From: Escarpia spicata
Taxonomy: Eukaryota; Annelida; Polychaeta; Sabellida; Siboglinidae
DNA length: 64,000 nucleotides
Direction: 5' to 3'
Assembly (NCBI GenBank): GCA_963995525.1
Contig: OZ023213.1
Span: 16,416,033-16,480,032 of the forward strand
In this document: positions 1 through 11,810 of the stretch, one piece after another
Position numbering within the stretch: the first letter of the stretch is position 1
How the letters are laid out: each line of letters opens with the position of its first letter
Notes under the pieces: generated by a model
The model's database searches: none
Told to the model about the DNA's origin: nothing
What the model saw: the letters and a program-made list of their open reading frames with translations, nothing else
Program-made: the position numbers and the translations under genes

Positions 1-121
1 CAAGGCTAATATTATAGAAATATTAAGAAGTTGTTGTTCTCTTGTATATAAATAACTGCAAAGTATACTTTGACTTATGAAATTGTAAGTTTTAACAAGG
101 AAGTACAGTTATTGTACCCAC

Positions 122-257
122 CTGTGCTTCTATTGGTTGAAGTGCATTCTGGGTCGGTTTCTGGGCCCTCACAGACTCCCTGGTTGACGCAGGGATTCTT
201 CAGAATATACACTTTGACGGTCAACAAATCACGACCAATGACATCTTCAGCTTTTAC
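122..257 (-). CDS. Host LLTP-like gene, exon with EGF-like cysteine motif (leftmost exon seen)
   Basis: Read on the minus strand, this segment follows CATTTCAG and ends at AG|GTGGGT. It opens in phase 0, as the previous exon at 780 requires, and stays open for 136 nt. The peptide starts VKAEDVIGRDLLTVKVYIL and continues NPCVNQGVCEGPETDPEC, whose cysteine spacing resembles the start of an EGF-like domain. The exon ends in phase 1, so the gene continues beyond the left edge. It completes the extracellular repeat begun in the exon at 780-1,598. The EGF call rests only on cysteine spacing. Confidence 0.7.
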
Positions 258-779
258 CTGAAATGTAACTTATGGTTGGAGAAGTCTGAAGTATGTTCAC
301 CTGTTAGTGCTGGCCCTGTCTTTACAATAAATAATTGGGTGTATTGGACATTTTGTGTGCAGCGGACATAGAAATGAATCTTGTGTGCCAACAGTCACAC
401 AGGACTGTGTTGCAGAATTGGTCAAAGCATCAGATTTGTTGTATGTATTTCCCAATCTGACCCACCCATATATACAACATTATACCAGAGATTCAAATTT
501 CTTCTAAAAACAAATAAATTTACTAACTTCTCAGTAATATACATTATGTGTTCATAATTATTTAATTTAAGGCAACTTGTTTTTATTGAACTGGATGATA
601 TAAACAATAGCCAGTTTATAAGACCACATAAAATAATGTATACAAATTGGTCTGGTCAATTAATGCAAGTAATCATATCTAAAACATATTAAAAAACAAA
701 TATCTCAAAAAAGTCCGTGGCACTTTCTAAAATATAATTTGTTTCAAGAATTCATGGAAGACACCAAGGAACGCCTTAC
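258..779. other. Intron, nothing recognised
   Basis: AT-rich sequence between two host exons. No repeat, ORF or RNA gene was supported. Confidence 0.6.
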
Positions 780-1598
780 CTTAATGACATCTTCACCAAA
801 GTACCCTTTGAATGGCCTGTATTTGAATATGGTGACAACCCAGGCAAGGTGTCGGGTCACTAAGTCCGTGCCACAAGGGTTAGGTAGTGACACTTCTGGT
901 GTAGCAGCTGAACTAGACAGGATGTTGGTCAACTTGTCCCACAGAGGGCGCCTGGAGTCCCATGGCTGTGTGCAGTCTTGCTCGGTGAGGACAACCTTGG
1001 TGACTTGGCGGTACTGAGTCAGATTACCATGAAGAGGTGGATCAAATGTCAGTGTTACACTATCTATGTAGTCAGGATCATAAGCAGCAAGGATGTAAAC
1101 CATATCTGGGGAGGCTGAACCTTTGTTTTCCTCCATGGTTACCATGACAACAGATGATGGTGGAATTACATCACGTCCCCTGTGGTACATCTGAATCTTT
1201 GGAGAGTCTGGCAGATTCCGTATCTTGATTACCAACTTGCCTTCAACAGACAGTGGTGGTTCACCATCCAGTCTTTGTTCCCATACAGTGAAGTAGACGG
1301 TGTCTTTCCCGTAGCAATCGACACATGGCGTATAAGTCAACAGTCCATTCAGCTCCAGACTCACATTGCCCATAGATGCTGGCGCTGTCTCATCCAGGAA
1401 GAATGACAGACGGTCATCCTCTAAGTCTACTGCTTTTATTTCATACCGGAACCCTTGATCTTCAAATATGTCCAGCTCCAGTCGAGATGTTATGCGAGGT
1501 GGTGTATTGGATAGTTTGTTGTTGACACTACCAACGCTGTAGGTAGCTGTGCCACTACTGGATGACTGAGATGAGGCCCGCTTCATGCTGCCTTGTTT
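780..1598 (-). CDS. Host LLTP-like gene, large cadherin-like exon
   Basis: This is the largest exon of the host gene. It starts after CTGACAAG (an alternative in-phase acceptor gives a start at 1,565) and ends at TTAAG|GTAAGG. A Ser-rich linker is followed by two tandem extracellular beta domains. The first runs from NTPPRITSRLELDIFEDQGF to a YTPCVDCYGKDTVYFTV segment. The second begins at LPDSPKIQMYHRGRD and contains MEENKGS and AAYDPDYIDSVTLTFDPPL. The ED, DLEDD and DPDYID motifs resemble cadherin-like calcium-binding repeats of large extracellular proteins. The exon is in phase with both neighbours. Function is not assigned beyond an extracellular adhesion-like segment. Confidence 0.8.
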
Positions 1599-1969
1599 CT
1601 TGTCAGTGACACCACACACACTGGCTCTGTGACACACCTGTCAATCAAACACTTGAAAAGTGACACACCTGTCACATAAACACAAACACTGGTGTTAACA
1701 CACCTTGAGATATGACACAAATAAACACTTGAGATATGTCTCTCCAAAACATGAAATATGACAAACCTGTCACACAAACATTTGACACACCTGTCACACA
1801 AACACTTGATACATGACACACCTGTCACACAGACACAACACCTGAGTTGTGGTACATCTGCTACTCAAACACTTGAGCTAAGAACTGTTTGTCTTATTTC
1901 ATTCTCATATATTCTGTTTAAATCTACCATCATCACGTAATATTGTTATACTGGAGCAGCAAGACTTAC

Positions 1970-2061
1970 GTTGACAGTGACGACACCTTTGGCCCAGTCA
2001 ATCTGTCGGTTCTTGTCATCCGTGTCACATGTCCGACCAGCGTCAATCCACATCTCCTCAT
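1970..2061 (-). CDS. Host LLTP-like gene, exon
   Basis: The 92-nt exon follows TTATACAG and ends before GTAAGT. The peptide EEMWIDAGRTCDTDDKNRQ continues to WAKGVVTVN. It joins the exon at 2,746-2,897 in phase 1 (G plus AT gives Asp) and leaves phase 0 for the next exon. It is acidic with a single Cys. I recognise no domain. Splice-site quality and phase agreement on both sides are the evidence. Confidence 0.75.
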
Positions 2062-2745
2062 CTGTATAATACAGCCAAGGAAACAACTTGTCCTTTGTTA
2101 TCTCACGACTCACACATTGACTGTATCATTGGCAGTAACAAAGAAGACAGTTTTCACTTCCTACAAATTACCTGCAATTACCAGTAAACCTTGTTTTAGT
2201 TAATTATTCTATTTATACACAATTTAGATATTTTTATTATTTATAATATAATTTATTTAGATTGTATATCCCATTCAATGTTTTAGTAATCTACTTTATT
2301 TGTTTTTATCAATTTTAATGTACCTATTGTACTTTTCCACTTGTATAGCTGCCAAGGAAATAAACTTATTATTACAACTGTTGTGTGTGCGACAATTCAT
2401 AAGCAGTCTGGTTGTGTGTAGCAAATCAACAATATTTCTAACTGAAACTTGTTGTTCTGATCCGACCCATTTCTAGGTCTGTGTAACAAACAAAACCAGC
2501 CTTCTCAACCGACACTGGAGGTTGATATATATATGACGAAACTCAACAGCCATTAAACATTCTAGCCAATATGGGTACAACCTTCTAACAATGAGACATG
2601 GGCTTTAACGGAAATGTCTTTCTTGGTTGAACAAAGCTATACAAGGATTAGTTAATTTATTTGGAGTATACCGACTGTAATGATTTGCTGGACAGGACAG
2701 ACCTGGACAAACACACAGCGAGACGGGTGATGACAAGACACTGAC

Positions 2746-2897
2746 CTGCACACCAGCGCAGTATCCGTGGGTGGATATCTTGGGTGAAGTCTTCCACTCG
2801 AGTCTTGTCAAATGGCATAGTGATGCTGAGTGGCCCGTCTATTGCCTGGTCCGGCAGAGTTGACACAAACACAGTTGTTCCGTCCCAGCGGTGTATT
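2746..2897 (-). CDS. Host LLTP-like gene, exon next to an acceptor-bearing minisatellite
   Basis: The exon starts after TCACCAG and ends at TGCAG|GTCAGT. The peptide is IHRWDGTTVFVSTLPDQAID, then GPLSITMPFDKTRVEDFTQD and IHPRILRWCA. It splices in phase to 3,831-3,978 upstream (AG plus A gives Arg) and 1,970-2,061 downstream. The first about 45 nt and the acceptor recur many times in the adjacent array at 2,890-3,610, so the true acceptor must be chosen from many look-alikes. I chose the copy contiguous with the open reading frame. Confidence 0.7.
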
Positions 2898-3610
2898 CTG
2901 GTGACAGATAATGACACACTGAGTTGACACAAACACAATTGTTCCGTCCCAGTGGTGTATTCTGGTGACAGATAATAACACACTGAGTGTTGACACAAAC
3001 AGTCGTTCCATCGCAGCGGTGTATTCTGGTGACAGTTAATGACACAAACACAGTCGTTCTGCCTCATGTATCCTGATGACAGTTAATGACACAATAAGAG
3101 TTGACACAAACACAGTCGTCTGTCCCAACGGTGTATTCTGGTGACAGTCAATGACACAAACACAGTCGTCTGTCCCAACGGTGTATTCTGGTGACAGTCA
3201 ATGACACATTGAGAGTTAACACACATTCAGTCCGTCTCATGTATTCTGGTGACAGTTAATGACACAAACACAGTCGTTCTGCCTCATGTATCCTGATGAC
3301 AGTTAATGACACAATAAGAGTTGACACAAACACAGTCGTCTGTCCCAACGGTGTATTCTGGTGACAGTCAATGACACAAACACAGTCGTCTGTCCCAACG
3401 GTGTATTCTGGTGACAGTCAATGACACATTGAGAGTTAACACACAGTCAGTCCGTCTCATGTATTCTGGTGACAGTTAATGACACATTCAGAGTAGACAT
3501 AAACACAGTCATTCTGTCTCGTGTATTCTGGTGACAGTCAATGACACATTGAGAGTTGACATAAATACAGTCATTCTGTCTCATGTATTCTGGTGACAAT
3601 TAATCACACT
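2890..3610. repeat. Minisatellite carrying copies of exon start and 3' splice site
   Basis: Complex tandem repeat with units of roughly 44-65 bp. The minus-strand core GTCACCAGAATACACCG followed by GGACAGACGACTGTGTTTGT matches the acceptor and first codons of the exon at 2,746-2,897. Units in the first 200 bp are closest to the exon; units farther away are more diverged. Confidence 0.85.
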
Positions 3611-3830
3611 GAGAATCAACACAAATACAGTTGTGGCATCCATATTTTCTGGTGACAATTAATACACTGTTATTATATAAGTTGGATATTATGACTATTA
3701 CAAATTCACAGAAGTTATGACAGCTGCTGTTAATCTTTCTATATGGGAGAGTAATATACCAAGTCCCCTGTAACAACCCAATTTCCTGTATTTTAAACAG
3801 TCTACTTATGAGATATACACAATCTGCCAC

Positions 3831-3978
3831 CTGTTCTTCAGGTATCTGTCTGTCCTGTCCCTGGTTGATTCTGGGTTGACAATGAATGCCTTGAATGAGT
3901 CGGACCCCGACTGGTACTGGGTCCTCAAGTCACTGTCCGACAGAACTCCCCCGGTCAACATCTTCTCACTGGACTGGG
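3831..3978 (-). CDS. Host LLTP-like gene, exon
   Basis: The 148-nt exon is bounded by TGCCCACAG and GAACAG|GTGGCAG. The peptide includes QSSEKMLTGGVLSDSDLRTQ, YQSGSDSFKAFIVNPESTRD and RTDRYLKN. It joins 4,226-4,327 and 2,746-2,897 in phase. It is charged and soluble with no membrane segment, and I recognise no family signature. Confidence 0.75.
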
Positions 3979-4225
3979 CTGTGGGCAAACAAAGCACACG
4001 ATACACTTTACATTTCAAGTCATCTGTAATGTCTGGGTAATGACAAAACACACCAAGTGGCCTGACGACATGTAATATTGGGTAAGAATAATCCAATTTG
4101 TAGATTGGATAGATGAAATAAAATTACATGTTAATATGTATCGTTTTCAATAATATAAATCTTACAAAGAAACCAATGACTCATGAAAAAATATTGTAAA
4201 ACTTTGATGACCCTAATGAACTTAC

Positions 4226-4327
4226 GTCTGGTTGCTTTCACAGTGACAGTGGTTTTTGTGTCACCAGCTGTCTCCAATTTGAGTGTCAGTTCACCTGCTT
4301 CAGTCTTGGCCACAACGTCAGTGTCAC
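4226..4327 (-). CDS. Host LLTP-like gene, exon
   Basis: The exon ends at CAGAC|GTAAGT. The acceptor GTCTGCAG|GTGACAC gives the start that keeps phase with the preceding exon; an alternative AG 17 nt upstream would break the frame. The peptide is DTDVVAKTEAGELTLKLETA followed by GDTKTTVTVKATR, a Thr/Val-rich beta-type sequence typical of an extracellular immunoglobulin- or FN3-like strand region. Confidence 0.7.
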
Positions 4328-4647
4328 CTGCAGACACCAACAGTCTGTATGTGACATGTTTGACACGTGACATCCTTGATACATGTGGCTATTTTTACAC
4401 TAATGACATCCCTGACATATATGAAATATGTGACACCTAAGACATGACATTTTGACAGTTCTTTACGGCACTTGTGACATCTCTTACACATGTGACATTA
4501 ACATTGAATAAACTGTGGCTAACATCATTATGTCAGTAGCCCCACACTGTTTGTGCGGCTATATACTGTCATTGTCATAGTTAGCACAATTTGCAACAAA
4601 ACGTTGCTTCTCTCTATTAGTCAACATGTCTCTGTAGAAATACTCAC

Positions 4648-4727
4648 GGACAATGAGCAAGGGTTTGATGGGCATCTCACTGCACTTGTGGGCCTTGGAG
4701 CAGGCGCGCAGATGTATCCTCAGAGTC
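4648..4727 (-). CDS. Host LLTP-like gene, short Cys-containing exon
   Basis: This 80-nt exon follows GTACCCAG and ends before GTGAGT. The peptide is TLRIHLRACSKAHKCSEMPI followed by KPLLIV. Only one frame is open. It joins 5,530-5,740 (AG plus G gives Arg) and 4,226-4,327 in phase. Two cysteines five residues apart may form a disulfide. No domain is recognised. Confidence 0.7.
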
Positions 4728-4825
4728 CTGGGTACACAACACATAGTGTATGGTCATAACACCATCACACAAGTCCTACATGTGATCTATGCTGTCATTA
4801 CATGAGGCTGTCATTATCTATGTCC

Positions 4826-5180
4826 AAGTCTTTTGATATAAGCCATCATAAACATAACGTGGTGATGATGACAGTTTGATATAAGCCATCATAAACATAA
4901 CGTGGTGATGATGACAGTTTGATATAAGCCATCATAAACATAACGTGGTGATGATGAAAGTTTGATATAAGCCATCATAAACATAACGTGGTGATGATGA
5001 CAGTTTGATATAAGCCATCATAAACATAACGTGGTGATGATGACAGTTTGATATAAGCCATCATAAACATAACGTGGTGATGATGACAGTTTGATATAAG
5101 CCATCATAAACATAATGTGGTGATGATGACAGTTTGATATAAGCCATCATAAACATAACGTGGTGATGATGACAGTTTCA
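4826..5180. repeat. 43-bp tandem repeat, about 8 copies
   Basis: Nearly identical copies of GATATAAGCCATCATAAACA plus TAACGTGGTGATGATGACAGTTT. Intronic, very homogeneous, so probably recent. Confidence 0.95.
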
Positions 5181-5269
5181 TAGTTGCAGTGTCATAACAA
5201 CCCAGCCCCTTGTCATAATCAATGAGCTAACTGTTTCATAGTTGCTGTCCTGGTAGATGTAGCTTGATG

Positions 5270-5525
5270 CATATGTAGCTTGTAGTCAATGTAGCTTGTA
5301 GTAGATGTAGAAAGTAGTAGACATAGCAAGTTGTAGATGTAGCACATAGTAGATGTAGCAAATAGGAGATGTAGCAAGTAGTAGATGTAGCAAGTAGTAT
5401 ATGTAGCAAGTAGTATATGTAGCAAGTAGCAGATGTAGCAAGTAGTAGCTGTACCAAGTAATAGATGTAGCAAGTAGTAGACATAGCAAGTGGCAGATGT
5501 AGCAAGTAGTAGATATAAGACTGCC
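5270..5525. repeat. 15-16-bp AGATGTAGCAAGTAGT minisatellite
   Basis: Short tandem repeat immediately inside the intron after the 5,530 donor. It produces overlapping open frames rich in CYIYYLLHLL on the minus strand that are not genes. Confidence 0.9.
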
Positions 5526-5529
5526 CCAC

Positions 5530-5740
5530 CTGCCAGGCTCCATGTAGAAATTGCTCGCCAGGTCTCTCTTCCTGCGACTATGACTGTTGTCACTGCGGCT
5601 GTAGTTGACTGTCATGTTCCCCTCTGCGCTCAGCTTGATGCCGTCTGAGGTTAGACTCACTCCGCCACCAAACTCACCAACCCCCACTTGTTCCTCTGGG
5701 TAAACATCGTCTGATCCAGTCTCGCTGCCAACACTGAAGT
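5530..5740 (-). CDS. Host LLTP-like gene, exon with RRKRD furin-type site
   Basis: The 211-nt exon lies between TGTGTGCAG and GGCAG|GTGGGG. It encodes FSVGSETGSDDVYPEEQVGV, a Gly-rich GEFGGGVSLTSDGIKLSAEG stretch, and SRSDNSHSRRKRDLASNF. RRKR|D matches the R-X-K/R-R consensus for furin-like convertases; apolipophorin-type lipid transfer proteins are known to be furin-processed, but whether this site is used is inference. Phase agrees with 9,407-9,580 and 4,648-4,727. A 15-16-bp minisatellite starts just inside the intron after the donor. Confidence 0.75.
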
Positions 5741-5939
5741 CTGCACACAAACAAAGTACATTCAGGTTCTTCCATCCAACCATTACTGAAGTCTGCACGC
5801 AAACAAAGGTTGTGATTGTACATTCAAGTTCTTCCATTAAGCTATTACTGAATTCTACACACAAACAAAGGTTGTGATTGTACATTCAAGTTGTCCGACT
5901 CCGCTATGACGTGGGCTGAGGCGAATTTAATACTTTGAA

Positions 5940-8890
5940 TGTTGGGGTTGTGCTCAAGTTAGAACCATAAAGAAGAATGTAGACGATTTAAAGGATATAG
6001 TTAGGGTGTTGATGAGAAACACAAACAAGGAAGGGAAACCAGATGATATAACAGTGGAAATGAAGGAGACAAGTGGTGTGGTGAGGGAGATAGTTGGTGA
6101 GACTGTAAAAACAGAACGAAGAGAAGACAGAGGGACGGAGGAAAAGTGCTCGGCAGAGGAAAGATAAACAGGCCAGTGGGGACAAATCACCATGTGGTCA
6201 GACTAGAGAATGAGGAGAGAAGTGATAGTGATAAAGGTGATCAAGAGGTAGATACCAGAGGCAGTTGGTAAGACTGTGAAACAAAAGACTGGGAGGAAAG
6301 CAGATGGAAGAAGTTCAGCAAAAGAAAGGTAAACAGGTCGGTGTTGAGGCGCTGCCACAGAAGGAAGGCAAGAGTTATGCAGATGCAGTAGTTAAGGGGA
6401 ATGAGAGGAAACTGAGAGTGGTCATGGGGGACTCTATCATCAGGAAGTTGGACAAGACAGTAAACAAAGAGGGATATGACAGTATGTCTACCAGGGGCAA
6501 AGATAAAGAATGTCACAGAACGAGTAGGTCAGATCATGGGTAACGACAATGAGGGATCTATTCTTGTGCACGTGGGCACCATTAATGCTGAGAAGGAAGA
6601 TACGACGGCCATCATTGGCAAGTATAGGAGACTGGCCTGCACTGAAAGAGGCATGCATTGGATAAATCGTGTTATTGGGTGTATTGCCAAAAATGGGTGG
6701 CAGCGGACAGTACTACAAGAATTGTAGAAGAATGGTCATCATGTGTATGGAGGAAGGAGTTGGCTTTGTAGACATGTGGGCAAGCTTTGTAGGGAGGGAA
6801 AATCTGTTTATGTATCAGTGATGGGCTTCATCTGACAGGAAAAGGTGCAACAGTTCTAGGGAGTGAGTTCATCAGGTGAATAGATGAAGGTACAGGCACA
6901 GTTGAGTACTTAAACTAGATGCGCAGGAGGGATGCTTAGAGCCACCTCAAAGAGATGGTACGAGCAAATCTACAAGGAAAGGTTCACCATGAATAAAGGA
7001 GAATGTGTTATAATGGGTGATTTTAATCATGGACATATTCAGTGGAAATCACTAGAGTGCTGGAGGTGATGACCAACAGTTTCTACTTCTAATACAGGAC
7101 CGTTTCCTTACCCAACTTGTTCTGGAACCAACCAGAGGTGGGAATGTGTTGGATTTTGTGTTCTCTTTTCAAAACGAATTAGCTGATAATGTTAAAATAC
7201 TTTGGGAACTAGTGATCATAACCAGATCCATTTTAATATAAAAGTATATTCAGAGAATAATGGTAAAAAGTAACGGAGGAGAAACTTCAACAAAGGTAAA
7301 TATAAACAGATGAGAAAATATGTAGCACACCTAGATTGGACTACCTTAATGAAGAACAAGACAGCAACAGAATGTTGGACCGTTTTGAAAGATGAGATTG
7401 AGGGCATTATTGAGAGGTGTGTTCCCCTGAAAAAGCAAGGGAAATGATCCAGGAAGAAAAAATAAGCTATATGTAAGATTGCCACCTCTTGTAAATACCT
7501 TGGGCATGTAAACATAATATCTGATGGGTTTCAGATGGCAGAGGCCCTGAATGAATATTTCAGCTCAGTGTTTACCACAGAAGATATCAGTTCACTGCCA
7601 GTACCAGTTACTGAATTTGAGGTGGATGAATTAAAACATTTAAGGCAGTTGTATGTTACTCCTGAAATGATATCAAAGAAAATTAAGATCAAAGACAACA
7701 CATCACCTGCAGTTGACAGGATACCACCAAAACTGCTTAAGGAAATTGTAGACCAAATCAGTACACTGCTTGCTATATTCTTTAACTTGTCACTTAAAGA
7801 GGGAATCGTTCCAGTAGAATGGAAAGAAGCAAACATTGCACAATTATTTTAAAAGGGATCGAGGAACAATACAGAGAATTACAGACCAGTCAGGTTAACA
7901 TCAGTTTTATGTAAACTACTAGAAAAGCTTATAAGTGGAATTCCTTGTAAAACACAAGTTAATAAATGGATCTCAACATGGGTTCTTAAAGGCTAGGTCT
8001 TGTCTAACCAATCTCTTATGTTTTTTGGAAGAAATTACAAAGTGGGTAGATGACGGGTCACCAGTGGATGAGATTGTTGCTTAAACTTAAAGCACATGGT
8101 ATAGGGGATAGAAACATGGTTGACAGACAGAAGACAGAGAGTATTAGTAGAGGGGGGAGATTTCAAGCTGGAAACCAGTTTTGAGTGGAGTGCCACAGGA
8201 GTCAGTATTGGGACCTATATTAGTCTTGATATATATATATATATATATAAATGATGTGGATGTTGACATATCAAGGAAAGTACTGAAATTCGCAAACAAT
8301 ACAAAAGTGTTCAGAAGAGTTAAAACAGATGCAGATAAACACACTTTACAAGATGATCTAGCCAAAATAGTCAAATGGTCTGAAAAATAGCAAATGTTAT
8401 TACATTTTGGGAAATGTAAATTGCAATCACATACGACATTGAAATGTGGACAAAGATTACATAATGCGGGATACCATATTCGGAAAATCAGTAAAGGAAA
8501 AGGATTTAGGAGTGACAATTTGTGCGGACATGAAAGTTTCAGAGCAATGCTGCTTCAAAGGGTAACCAAATACTAGGGCTAATTAGGAAAAATATCACTT
8601 ATAAGGACAAATAGTTAATTGTACCACTGTTCAAAGCAATAGTTAGACCTCATTTGGAATATTGTATACAAGCATGGAGGCCATATCATAAGAAGGACAT
8701 AGATAAGCTAGAAAGAGTACAACGAAGTGCAACTACCTGGTAAGTTGATTCTTGAACTGAAAGAACTTAGGTTATGAAAGACGCCTATTATAATGTGGGT
8801 TGACAACAGACTAGGAGACTAATAGGAGACCAACTAGAAGTTTTTAAAATATTGAATGGTTATGAAACTATTACTGAAGTCTGCACACAA
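5940..8890 (+). mobile_element. Degenerate non-LTR retrotransposon (CR1/L2-like)
   Basis: Broken plus-strand fragments in the expected order. A first module near 6,304-6,630 has VVMGDSIIRKLDK and GSILVHVGTINAEKE, resembling the SGNH-type esterase segment of some LINE ORFs. Reverse transcriptase pieces follow: INKKIKIKDNTSPAVDRIPP-like at 7,535-7,852 and SGVPQESVLGPILVLIYI at 8,181-8,390, where a TA microsatellite disrupts the motif. Stops and frameshifts separate all parts, so it is dead. It lies in an intron of the host gene, in the opposite orientation. Confidence 0.8.
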
Positions 8891-9406
8891 ACAAAGATTT
8901 CATAATTGGGTGGCCATCATCAAGTAATTGGTTTACTTACATGTTTTGATGTGTTAAATTAAAGAAATAGGTTTGAACTTTGAAAAATACTTTCAAGCAG
9001 CAACATATAAATTTTCATTTATGAGATTATAAATTTTTTATTTTGCTACATATTTATGTTGTCTAATGTTACGTGAAAACCCCTTTGTTGCAGTACGTTG
9101 AGCTTTCAACATGTAGCTAAATGTATGAACTAGCAACTCCAATCAAGATATCATTCTGACATTGCTACAAGTTCAGACTAATGATACAAAAACGACATAA
9201 GACACCTTGTTGTTGTTCGACTCAAATTTGAAGAAATGTTATAAATATGCAACATAACAGCACATATCACCTGTTTACCATTTACAGCATTATTAAATAC
9301 TGTGAAGTCCAGCTACATTTATAAATGATCACAATAGTGCCAAATTAAAACAATGTAAAATATGGTGAATGTTCACAATGTGACATTGTTAAGAACAAGA
9401 ACTTAC

Positions 9407-9580
9407 ACACGCCGTCGATGTTCTCGTCCTTGGTAGGTTTATCCCAGGTGACACCGATGCGGTCCTGACGTGACGTCTTCACTGCTGGTTCATCAACTGC
9501 TGCGTCACCAAATGCCTCAGTATCTTCAGTTGACGTAACGATGTTGTCTACATTTGGTGACACAGTTTTGATGGTGACAC
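9407..9580 (-). CDS. Host LLTP-like gene, exon linking FN3-like units
   Basis: The 174-nt exon starts after TTCCAG and ends before GTAAGT. The peptide begins GVTIKTVSPNVDNIVTSTED and includes DRIGVTWDKPTKDENIDGV. The VTW-D and DGV pattern resembles the FN3-like units also seen in 10,228-10,417 and 11,811-12,176. It joins its neighbours in phase 1 on each side. Confidence 0.75.
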
Positions 9581-9756
9581 CTGGAAACATGGTATCAAGT
9601 TTATGCACTAAGTATTGCAGTTTTACCATCTTAATATTTAACAGAAATAACAAAACACATTTATTAATATAAAAATAGGCTTGTGTCATAAATAAGTTAT
9701 ACTGAAGACAATCCATTTTCTAGAAAAAGAATCATTGTTCTGATAGTTAATGTGGA

Positions 9757-10010
9757 AGCATGAAGTGGGGTGCAGTGGCCAAGCGGTTAGAGTGTCGACT
9801 GGAGGAACCAGGGTTTGAATCCTGGTGCCAGCACTGCCTACCAATCAGTGGTTTGGTGCTGCTATTGGCCACCATGTTGAAACTTGGTCAATTTCGTTCA
9901 CCTTACGTTGCCTGGTGTTTCACAAGAAAAACTATAAGCCGTTTATTCCTTCTATCTGATGTCTTTGCCAATGGAAGTAAAAACCCACACAGGGAAATTA
10001 AAAACCTGTT
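9757..10010 (+). mobile_element. tRNA-derived SINE
   Basis: Contains an RNA polymerase III A box-like GTGGCCAAGCGGTTAGAG and B box-like GGTTTGAATCC about 30 bp apart, as in a Ser/Leu-type tRNA, followed by an unrelated tail. Not a functional tRNA: the 3' acceptor stem is absent. Confidence 0.65.
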
Positions 10011-10227
10011 GTCGACTCACTGAGCTGGATCTCATTCTCTAAACTTCTAATTCCAACAGTGATCTTCAAAATGTTGAAGTTGGTTGTTCAATTGGAAGAA
10101 GAACCAGTTCACTGTTACACAAGACAACTGGTCTGACAGAACTGACAACTGCTGCACTGTAAGTAGTTTCATTGCTATACAAATATTGCAAACAGATGGA
10201 ATTAAAGACTAATGGTTTGATCCTCAC

Positions 10228-10417
10228 CTTGCGATGAGTTGATTGTAGCGAGTCCAGCGCCATTGACACACCTCAACGTCACGTAGTAGGTGTGGTTCTC
10301 AAACAACAAGCCTTCCAGGGACGTGTTGCTCACAAATGACTTGGTCCCGATGTTGACAAATGGCTGCACATCAGCGCCACCTGGGGAGCTGCCAATAGCC
10401 CACCACACCTCGACCAC
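10228..10417 (-). CDS. Host LLTP-like gene, FN3-like exon
   Basis: The 190-nt exon follows CTTGTAG and ends at GCAAG|GTGAGG. The peptide is VVEVWWAIGSSPGGADVQPF, then VNIGTKSFVSNTSLEGLLFE and NHTYYVTLRCVNGAGLATI. The WAIGSSPGG, HTYYVTLRCVN and AGL motifs are typical of FN3-like repeats in invertebrate extracellular proteins. It continues directly, in phase 0, from the preceding exon ending YYELVDRESE, so one FN3-like domain spans both exons. A potential N-glycosylation site (NHT) is present. Confidence 0.8.
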
Positions 10418-10514
10418 CTACAAGTTGTGTATCAGTGTCATTGCTAGGGTCTCTGCATCAACAAATATAATGCACTTCAGTTGACATCAAATTCATATCA
10501 TTATCATTCATACC

Positions 10515-10925
10515 TTGGAGTGCAGTGGTGCAGTGGTGCAGTGGTGCAGTGTTGCAGTGGTGCAGTGGTGCAGTGGTGCAGTGGTGCAATGGTGCAGTGA
10601 TGCAGTGGACAGAGCTTCGTACTCTCGACTGAGAGAACCCAGGTTCGAATCTTGTGCTGCGGTGTCGAACTTTGGGCAAGTTCGTTCACTCTACGTTATT
10701 CCAGTTCACTCAGCTGCATGAATGAGTACCAGGCTATACAGTGGTGGATATTTGTGTACCAATAGTCTTCGTGCATTAATTGCAGCATGGCTGAATGTTT
10801 CCCATAAACGTTGAGATGGTGTTTGATTGAACAGGTCTGCCAGGGAGTAAAGTGTAAAGCGCGTTGAACAGTCCTGAGGACTGGATACTGCGCTGTATAA
10901 GAACTTCCTTTTCTATTCAATGATA
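10515..10925 (+). mobile_element. tRNA-derived SINE, copy 1, with expanded 5' repeat
   Basis: Shares about 330 bp with the copy at 14,938-15,275, including B box GGTTCGAATC, TTCACTCAGCTG-ATGAATGA, AATTGCAGCATGGCTG and GACTGGATACTGCGCT-TATAAGAAC. Its 5' end GTGCAGTG is expanded into about 9 tandem copies. Confidence 0.8.
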
Positions 10926-11810
10926 TGTCCCCATTACTAAGTTTTATTAATTAGATTAGTTTGATGCAACTGCTGCATAACAATGGTTTACGTAGAATTA
11001 TTTAAAGGTGATGTTTTGTGTACTCCAGTCCAATTTATCTTGTAGTATGGTTTCTTTCTCGTCCATTTGTTCATTAAAATACCATACGTTTCTTGCTTTC
11101 TATACAAAGTTCATCCTGTCCAATCTTTGTTGGATTCAACCACCTTTCTTTTTCTTTCACCAAAATCTTCTCTAATAATCAACAGTAAATACTTTGTTTG
11201 ATGTTCTTGCATCACTACTTTCAATGAGAGTTTTACCACCGTCTCATTCAAGTGTCCTTGTACTGCATTTAACTGTGATCTTAGTTTCCAGTGGTGTTCT
11301 CAGATTCTATTATTCTTTTGTGAGTTATGAAATTATTATTTATCAAGTTATTGGGATTTGGGAAATGAAAATCACTTTTAGTATATTTGCCTGGCTGTGA
11401 ATTGCAACTGAGAAAATTGTGATAAGTTTTGAGACTAAATTATTATTATAATATTATTTGTATGAATACTCTAGTCTTTAAAGCGATGTATTTCTGTAGA
11501 TGTTTTATTGTGGTATGCTGTTACTTCAAATGAGGTTTATCACAACAATTTTCACACTTAAATGAACCAATGAAGGCCGAGTGATTTCCAACAAACGAAG
11601 CAGATGATATTCTACATTGAAAAAATCGACATAATTGATGTCCATGTGACACGGTTCCAATGACGATGACGTATCTTCTTCAAGATTACCCAATACATCA
11701 GTGAAAGACAAGATCTTTGGCATTCAGGAAGACCTGCAACGTACAGCAAACTACATACAAGAAACCAGAGTTAGAGTCTGAGCGAACGCCGAAGAAGAAG
11801 AATACAGTAC

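Noticed and set aside
9757..10010. Functional tRNA gene
   Set aside because: A and B boxes are present but the acceptor and anticodon stems do not close; better explained as a SINE.
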